Positions 6,743 to 9,827 of a stretch of DNA of 9,827 nt are shown here, in pieces; the stretch's first letter is position 1; each line of letters begins with the position of its first letter. Both the position numbers and the translations under genes were made by a program. The stretch is taken from contig CACZOL010000115.1 of NCBI GenBank assembly GCA_902782705.1, positions 1 to 9,827 of the forward strand, written 5' to 3'. The notes below the pieces were generated by a model. The model did no database searches, had not been told where the DNA came from, and saw only the letters and a program-made list of their open reading frames with translations. The DNA is from an uncultured Selenomonadaceae bacterium. Lineage in GTDB: Bacteria > Bacillota > Negativicutes > Selenomonadales > Selenomonadaceae.

Positions 6743-7611
6743 TTCCTCTTTTTCCTCCAGTTAGCGACCATTTCTTTCAGGCTTATTTTCTCCGGCTCGA
6801 ATATCGGCTTCAGGTATTGCTTAAGCTGGGCGGAATCAATCTTACGATGAATGTGTCCGTTCTCCGCCACCGATATGATACCGGTTTCTTCGCTGACAAT
6901 GAGCACCAGCGCGTCGCACTGCTCCGAAAGCCCGATAGCCGCTCTGTGACGCGTGCCGAGCTCCGTCGAGAGCGTGCGATTCTCCGTCAGCGGCAAAAGG
7001 CACCCAGCTGCGATGACGCGCTTTCCCCGAATGACTACCGCGCCGTCATGCAGCGGCGTGTTCACGAAGAAAATATTCCGCAAAAATTCCTTCGACACGA
7101 GGCCGTCGATCTGAACGCCCGTCCTGGAAATGTCGTTCAGCCCCATATTCCGCTCGACGACGATCAGCGCGCCCGTTTTCACCGCCGACATCTCGCGCAG
7201 CGCAGAGTCGAGTTCCTGGATAACGTATTGCGCGTCCTCGTCGTTCAAGAAAGGCGCATGCGCCAAAAACCGCCCTTCGCCCAGATGTTCCAGCGTTCGC
7301 CGGAGCTCCGGCTGAAACACGATGGGCAGCGCGACAAAAAGCAGCGTCACCACTTTCGACAGCAGCCAATAAATCACATGCAGTTGACCCCAGTTGGCCA
7401 GAAGCGTCAATACCAGCAAAAAGATGATGCCTCTTACGAGTGTGATCGCACGCGTGTCCTCGAGCATTTCGTAAATTTTATAAAGAATGATGGCGACAAG
7501 TACAATGTCGAGAACGTCCAGTACGTCCAACGTGGAGAGGATTCCCCGGATCTGACCGGGCAATGCCAGCGTCGATTCCAGCGACGCAAGGGACAAGCTA
7601 TCCATTTCCAT
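6739..7611 (-). CDS. cdaA: Diadenylate cyclase CdaA (c-di-AMP synthase)
   Basis: CdaA joins two ATP into c-di-AMP at the inner face of the membrane; this second messenger controls potassium, osmolyte and cell-wall balance. With the ATG used here the product is 290 residues, slightly longer than usual at the N-terminus. Three membrane segments lie at about 29-48, 56-74 and 79-99. The DAC domain follows with the two defining motifs intact: DGA at 189-191 (in PLHDGAVVI) and RHR at 221-223 (in GTRHRAA). The start is uncertain. AAAGGAGG (7626-7633) is 14 nt from this ATG but only 8 nt from an in-frame TTG at 7617, which would add two residues. A second ATG is at 7605. The reading frame stays open up to a TTG at 7698 but without a ribosome site there. 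It overlaps cdaR by 4 nt and a small upstream ORF by 14 nt. Confidence 0.96.
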   Translation of the reverse strand: MEMDSLSLASLESTLALPGQIRGILSTLDVLDVLDIVLVAIILYKIYEMLEDTRAITLVRGIIFLLVLTLLANWGQLHVIYWLLSKVVTLLFVALPIVFQPELRRTLEHLGEGRFLAHAPFLNDEDAQYVIQELDSALREMSAVKTGALIVVERNMGLNDISRTGVQIDGLVSKEFLRNIFFVNTPLHDGAVVIRGKRVIAAGCLLPLTENRTLSTELGTRHRAAIGLSEQCDALVLIVSEETGIISVAENGHIHRKIDSAQLKQYLKPIFEPEKISLKEMVANWRKKRK

Positions 7612-7792
7612 TTCCAATTCGAACCCCTCCTTTCTTACGGAAGCAATAAACAAGTCCGTCTGTGCCCCTACCGGGTCTTTTTCGCCTGTCGTTGTCAAAT
7701 GACTCTCGACGCAGCTCCCCGGCTACGACTTCGAGCCATTTTCCTGGGCAGTCGAAAAATCCCTCGATATGGTCACAAACTGCCTTGTTCAT
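7598..7792 (-). CDS. Small hypothetical protein overlapping the cdaA start
   Basis: I do not recognise this 64-residue product. It begins MNKAVCDHIEGFFDCPGKW, has three cysteines (6, 15 and one near 51) and a basic middle (about RRKRPGR). It ends in a Gly/Asn repeat (GNGNG) where it overlaps the cdaA frame. A modest ribosome site (AAGGA, four bases before ATG) is present. An AT-rich, promoter-like stretch lies just upstream (7801-7860, with TATATA on the minus strand at 7810-7815). The stop at 7598-7600 is 14 nt inside cdaA, and the cdaA Shine-Dalgarno is inside this ORF. That layout fits a translated leader coupled to cdaA. It may instead be a chance frame over the cdaA leader, as the last 20 residues look less protein-like than the first 35. 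Confidence 0.4.
   Translation of the reverse strand: MNKAVCDHIEGFFDCPGKWLEVVAGELRRESFDNDRRKRPGRGTDGLVYCFRKKGGVRIGNGNG
7618..7633 (-). promoter_or_regulatory. Ribosome binding site of cdaA inside the upstream small ORF
   Basis: AAAGGAGG at 7626-7633 (minus strand) is the strongest ribosome site near cdaA. Its spacing is 8 nt to an in-frame TTG (7617) and 14 nt to the first ATG (7611), so it favours the TTG, or the ATG with unusually long spacing. It lies in the last codons of the small ORF ending at 7598. Confidence 0.65.
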
Positions 7793-7800
7793 TGCTTCCT

Positions 7801-7860
7801 TGCTTTTTTTATATACTAAATCTTTCGTATGAAAACCCTATAAAAATTATTCTCTTTCGG
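7801..7860 (-). promoter_or_regulatory. AT-rich putative promoter region for the cdaA cluster
   Basis: This is the most AT-rich stretch upstream of cdaA and lies right after the hyp terminator. On the minus strand it holds TATATA (7810-7815) as a possible -10. No good -35 is seen at 16-18 nt, so the promoter call rests mainly on composition and position between a terminator and the first gene of the cluster. Confidence 0.35.
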
Positions 7861-7863
7861 CAC

Positions 7864-7909
7864 AAAAAAATCCTTCCGCCCTGAAAAATTTTCAAGGCGA
7901 AAGGATTTT
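7864..7909 (-). terminator. Rho-independent terminator of the hyp operon
   Basis: Arms at 7867-7887 and 7889-7909 pair over 21 positions with two mismatches. The loop proper is only one base, so the top A/T pairs probably open. The stem core is AATCCTTCCGCC with its partner. On the minus strand the stem runs into seven T (7864-7870). It lies about 135 nt after the hypE stop and separates hyp from the cdaA cluster. The plus-strand side is also T-rich, so it may work both ways. Confidence 0.8.
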
Positions 7910-8043
7910 GTAAGTTTTTCAAAACATAAGGTGCAAAAAACAAGAGCGCAGGACAAAATACCATAGGCCAGCCAGAGGAGGGAGGCGTAGTGGTACTGCG
8001 TCAACCGACGCCAACAACGCCTAAGGGATTTGGGACAAGCTCT
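7910..8043. other. Non-coding stretch after hypE
   Basis: Between the hypE stop and the terminator is 134 nt with no supported gene. It contains a short hairpin, GCGTC (7998-8002) with GACGC (8007-8011), and a minus-strand frame from a TTG at 8004 that would encode a hydrophobic peptide (YHYASLLWLAYGILSC) but lacks a ribosome site and runs through the terminator. It is probably the hypE 3' untranslated region, possibly with a repeat remnant. Confidence 0.4.
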
Positions 8044-9048
8044 TCAACAAATTCTCGGCACCAAACTTCCCGTCGGCATATCCACGATGCGGATACCACC
8101 CAGCGCCGTCTTCATCGCGACCTGTCCCGGTGCCTTGTCCGTAACGGCGCCGATACGCCGTGCCTCTTTTCCATACGGGTGCGCGCGCATGACGGCAAGC
8201 AATGTCTCCGTTTTTTCGGCGGGAACAATCGCAAGGAGCTTTCCTTCATTGGCCAAATACAGCGGTTCGAAGCCGAGCAATTCACAGACGCCCTCGACCT
8301 CCGGGCGCACGGGCAGCGATTCCTCGTCGAGCAAGATTCCCGTTTCCGACTGCGCCGCCAGTTCGTTCAACGTCGCCGCCGCTCCGCCCCTCGTCGGATC
8401 GCGCATACAGGCAATCTCCGGAACGGCGCGAAGCATTTCTTTCACAAGACCGTTCAGCGGCGCGGCGTCGCTCTTTATCGCTTCCGGCAGCTTCAACCCG
8501 TGACGCGCTGCCGTGATCGTCGCCGCGTGGTCGCCGAGGAAGCCCGACACGATCACATCCATGCCCGCGCGGATATTTTTCGGCGCGATGTCCGCGCCCC
8601 CGATGATTTCTCCGACGCCCGCCGTATTGATGTAAATCCCGTCGCAGGCGCCGTGCCCGACGACTTTCGTGTCGCCGGTGACAATCGAAACGCCCGCCTC
8701 GTCCGCCGCCGCGCGGACGTCCTGCAAAACGCGCGTGAGTTCCCCGACGGCAAGGCCTTCTTCGAGAATCAGCGAAAGGGAAAGATATTTTGCCTCCGCG
8801 CCGCTCATGGCAAGGTCGTTGACCGTGCCGCAGACCGCCAGCCGCCCGATGCTGCCGCCGGGAAAAAATCGCGGCGCGACGACATAGCTGTCCGTGGTGA
8901 ACGCGATCTTTCCATGCGTGTCAAGCACCGCGCCGTCGTGCATACGATCAAGGATCGGATTGCCTAAGATCGGGCGCAGGACTTCCTCCGTCAAAAGCGC
9001 GCTCATGCGACCGCCCGCGCCGTGGGCAAGCTGTATCGTCTCAGTCAT
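8044..9048 (-). CDS. hypE: Hydrogenase maturation protein HypE
   Basis: HypE dehydrates the thiocarboxamide on its C-terminal cysteine to thiocyanate, using ATP, and so supplies the cyanide ligands of the [NiFe]-hydrogenase active site. HypF loads the carbamoyl group, and HypC-HypD receive the cyanide. The 334-residue product has the usual length. Visible marks are AHGAGGR at 8-14, FTTDSYVV near 50-57, CGTVNDLAMSGA at 73-84, MRDPTRGG from 215, and the essential C-terminal PRIC ending at Cys334, which is intact. The ATG at 9048 was chosen because it gives the canonical N-terminus. It has GGGAGG about 11 nt upstream and overlaps the hypD stop by 8 nt (ATGACTGA). The frame continues upstream to 9345, but that part is the shadow of hypD. 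Cytoplasmic. It implies a [NiFe]-hydrogenase elsewhere in the genome. Confidence 0.97.
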   Translation of the reverse strand: MTETIQLAHGAGGRMSALLTEEVLRPILGNPILDRMHDGAVLDTHGKIAFTTDSYVVAPRFFPGGSIGRLAVCGTVNDLAMSGAEAKYLSLSLILEEGLAVGELTRVLQDVRAAADEAGVSIVTGDTKVVGHGACDGIYINTAGVGEIIGGADIAPKNIRAGMDVIVSGFLGDHAATITAARHGLKLPEAIKSDAAPLNGLVKEMLRAVPEIACMRDPTRGGAAATLNELAAQSETGILLDEESLPVRPEVEGVCELLGFEPLYLANEGKLLAIVPAEKTETLLAVMRAHPYGKEARRIGAVTDKAPGQVAMKTALGGIRIVDMPTGSLVPRIC

Positions 9049-9827
9049 ATTGGAAGACGCCTCCCCCGTATTTATGCCACGCCGCGCAGACGCCCTCGGC
9101 GGATACCATGCACGGCCCCGCCGCATGCTCCGGCACGCAGGCCGTACCGAACAGTTTACACTCTTTCGGCAAGATTTTCCCCTGCAAGACCTCCCCGCAG
9201 CGGCAGCCGCTTTTTTTCGGCGGCACGGAAGGGATCTCGAGCGGGCAAGCCGCAGGAAAATCGAAACGGCGATACGTCTCCCGCAGGCAGAGCCCCGAGG
9301 CAGGGATCGTGCCCAAGCCGCGCCATTCCGCCGCGCAGGTCTCATAGACGCGTGTCGTCATTTCCTGCGCCGACGGATTTCCGGCCGGACGCACGACACT
9401 CCTGTATTCGTTCTCGATACGCGCCTCCCCCGCCGCGACCTGCCGAACGAGACGATATATGCCGCGCAAGAGCTCCATCGGAGAAAAGCCCGCCACCACG
9501 CCCGGCAAATGATATTCCGCCGGCAAAAACGAAAACGCATCGCTGCCCGTGACGACGGCCACATGCCCCGGCAAAATGAAGCCGTCGATGCGCGCGTCCT
9601 CGTCAGCAAGCAATGCGCGAATCGCAGGAGGCACCAGCTTTTGTGCGGAAAACAGGAAGAAATTGCCGACGTCTTCCCGTTCCGCCGTCAGCACGGCGGC
9701 GGCAGCCGTCGGAGCGGTGGTCTCGAATCCCACCGCGAGGAACACGACTTTTTTGTCAGGATTTTCTTTCGCGATCGTGAGCGCATCCAGCGGCGAATAG
9801 ACGATTCGCACGTCGCCGCCCCGCGCC
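9041..9827 (-). CDS. hypD: Hydrogenase maturation protein HypD (5' end outside window)
   Basis: HypD is the Fe-S scaffold that, with HypC, builds the Fe(CN)2CO group of [NiFe]-hydrogenases. The visible 261 codons are the C-terminal part; the frame is open to the window edge, and about 110 N-terminal residues, including the CGGHT-type iron-binding motif, lie outside. The GTG at 9811 is an internal codon, since RGGDVRIVYSPLDAL reads straight through it. Seen here are GFETTAPT, the loop LPGHVAVVTG, and the cysteine-rich end: LCLRETYRRFDF, CPLE, CRCGEVLQG, PKECKLFG, CVPEH and GPCMVSAEGVCAAWHKYG. These include the [4Fe-4S] ligands and redox cysteines. It overlaps hypE by 8 nt, so the two are translationally coupled. 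hypC, hypF and others may lie further right. Confidence 0.96.
   Translation of the reverse strand, partial: ARGGDVRIVYSPLDALTIAKENPDKKVVFLAVGFETTAPTAAAAVLTAEREDVGNFFLFSAQKLVPPAIRALLADEDARIDGFILPGHVAVVTGSDAFSFLPAEYHLPGVVAGFSPMELLRGIYRLVRQVAAGEARIENEYRSVVRPAGNPSAQEMTTRVYETCAAEWRGLGTIPASGLCLRETYRRFDFPAACPLEIPSVPPKKSGCRCGEVLQGKILPKECKLFGTACVPEHAAGPCMVSAEGVCAAWHKYGGGVFQYD

Noticed and set aside
6700..7884. Plus-strand open frame (394 codons) opposite cdaA
   Set aside because: Shadow of cdaA, whose DGA and RHR motifs are on the other strand; composition rich in Arg, Gln and His without motifs.
7816..8004. Small minus-strand hydrophobic ORF as a real gene
   Set aside because: TTG start, no ribosome site, and it reads through a strong terminator hairpin; kept only as a low-interest observation.
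7990..8967. Plus-strand open frame (325 codons) opposite hypE
   Set aside because: Antisense shadow of hypE, which has a full set of motifs including the C-terminal PRIC.
9049..9345. Extended N-terminus for HypE up to 9345
   Set aside because: The extra residues are Arg/Ser/Ala-rich and lie entirely in hypD. The canonical HypE start is at 9048.

Overview
The window fits a moderately high-GC, anaerobic, low-oxygen-tolerance Firmicute-type bacterium. The closest match I can suggest is Negativicutes (Selenomonas-like). The basis is strong AGGAGG-type ribosome binding sites, a cdaA-cdaR-glmM cell-wall/c-di-AMP cluster, [NiFe]-hydrogenase maturation genes and a CoA-disulfide/persulfide reductase. 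The taxon is an inference from gene content and remembered gene order, not from any search.

Layout. Positions 136-2350 (+ strand) hold a two-gene unit: a cysteine-rich C_GCAxxG_C_C family protein, then, 4 nt later, a CoA-disulfide reductase-like flavoprotein fused to a C-terminal rhodanese domain. This unit converges on glmM. The 168 nt between them (2351-2518) carry two separate 18-bp perfect hairpins, one placed to end each transcript.

Positions 2519-7611 (- strand), read right to left, are cdaA (diadenylate cyclase), cdaR/ybbR (its membrane partner, ATGA overlap), a large FAD-dependent dehydrogenase of the COG2509 type, and glmM (phosphoglucosamine mutase). The flavoprotein lies between cdaR and glmM. 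It is preceded by a 242-nt spacer with a GC-rich hairpin and degenerate repeats. A small ORF (7598-7792) precedes cdaA and overlaps its start, and the cdaA Shine-Dalgarno lies inside it.

Positions 8044-9827 (- strand) are hypE (complete) and hypD (cut by the right window edge), overlapping by 8 nt. They make and insert the cyanide ligands of the [NiFe]-hydrogenase Fe(CN)2CO centre. A 21-position hairpin with a T tract at 7864-7909 separates them from the cdaA cluster.

How they work together: CdaA makes c-di-AMP under control of CdaR and, in known systems, GlmM. GlmM also feeds peptidoglycan synthesis by making glucosamine-1-phosphate. The hyp genes point to H2 metabolism, and the + strand pair points to thiol/persulfide redox handling. 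I see no tRNA, rRNA, CRISPR array, insertion sequence or phage gene. Nothing here is clearly a wholly new system. The most interesting points are the flavoprotein inside the c-di-AMP/GlmM cluster, the loss of a catalytic tyrosine position in the CoA-disulfide reductase, its pairing with a C_GCAxxG_C_C protein, and the small ORF coupled to cdaA.
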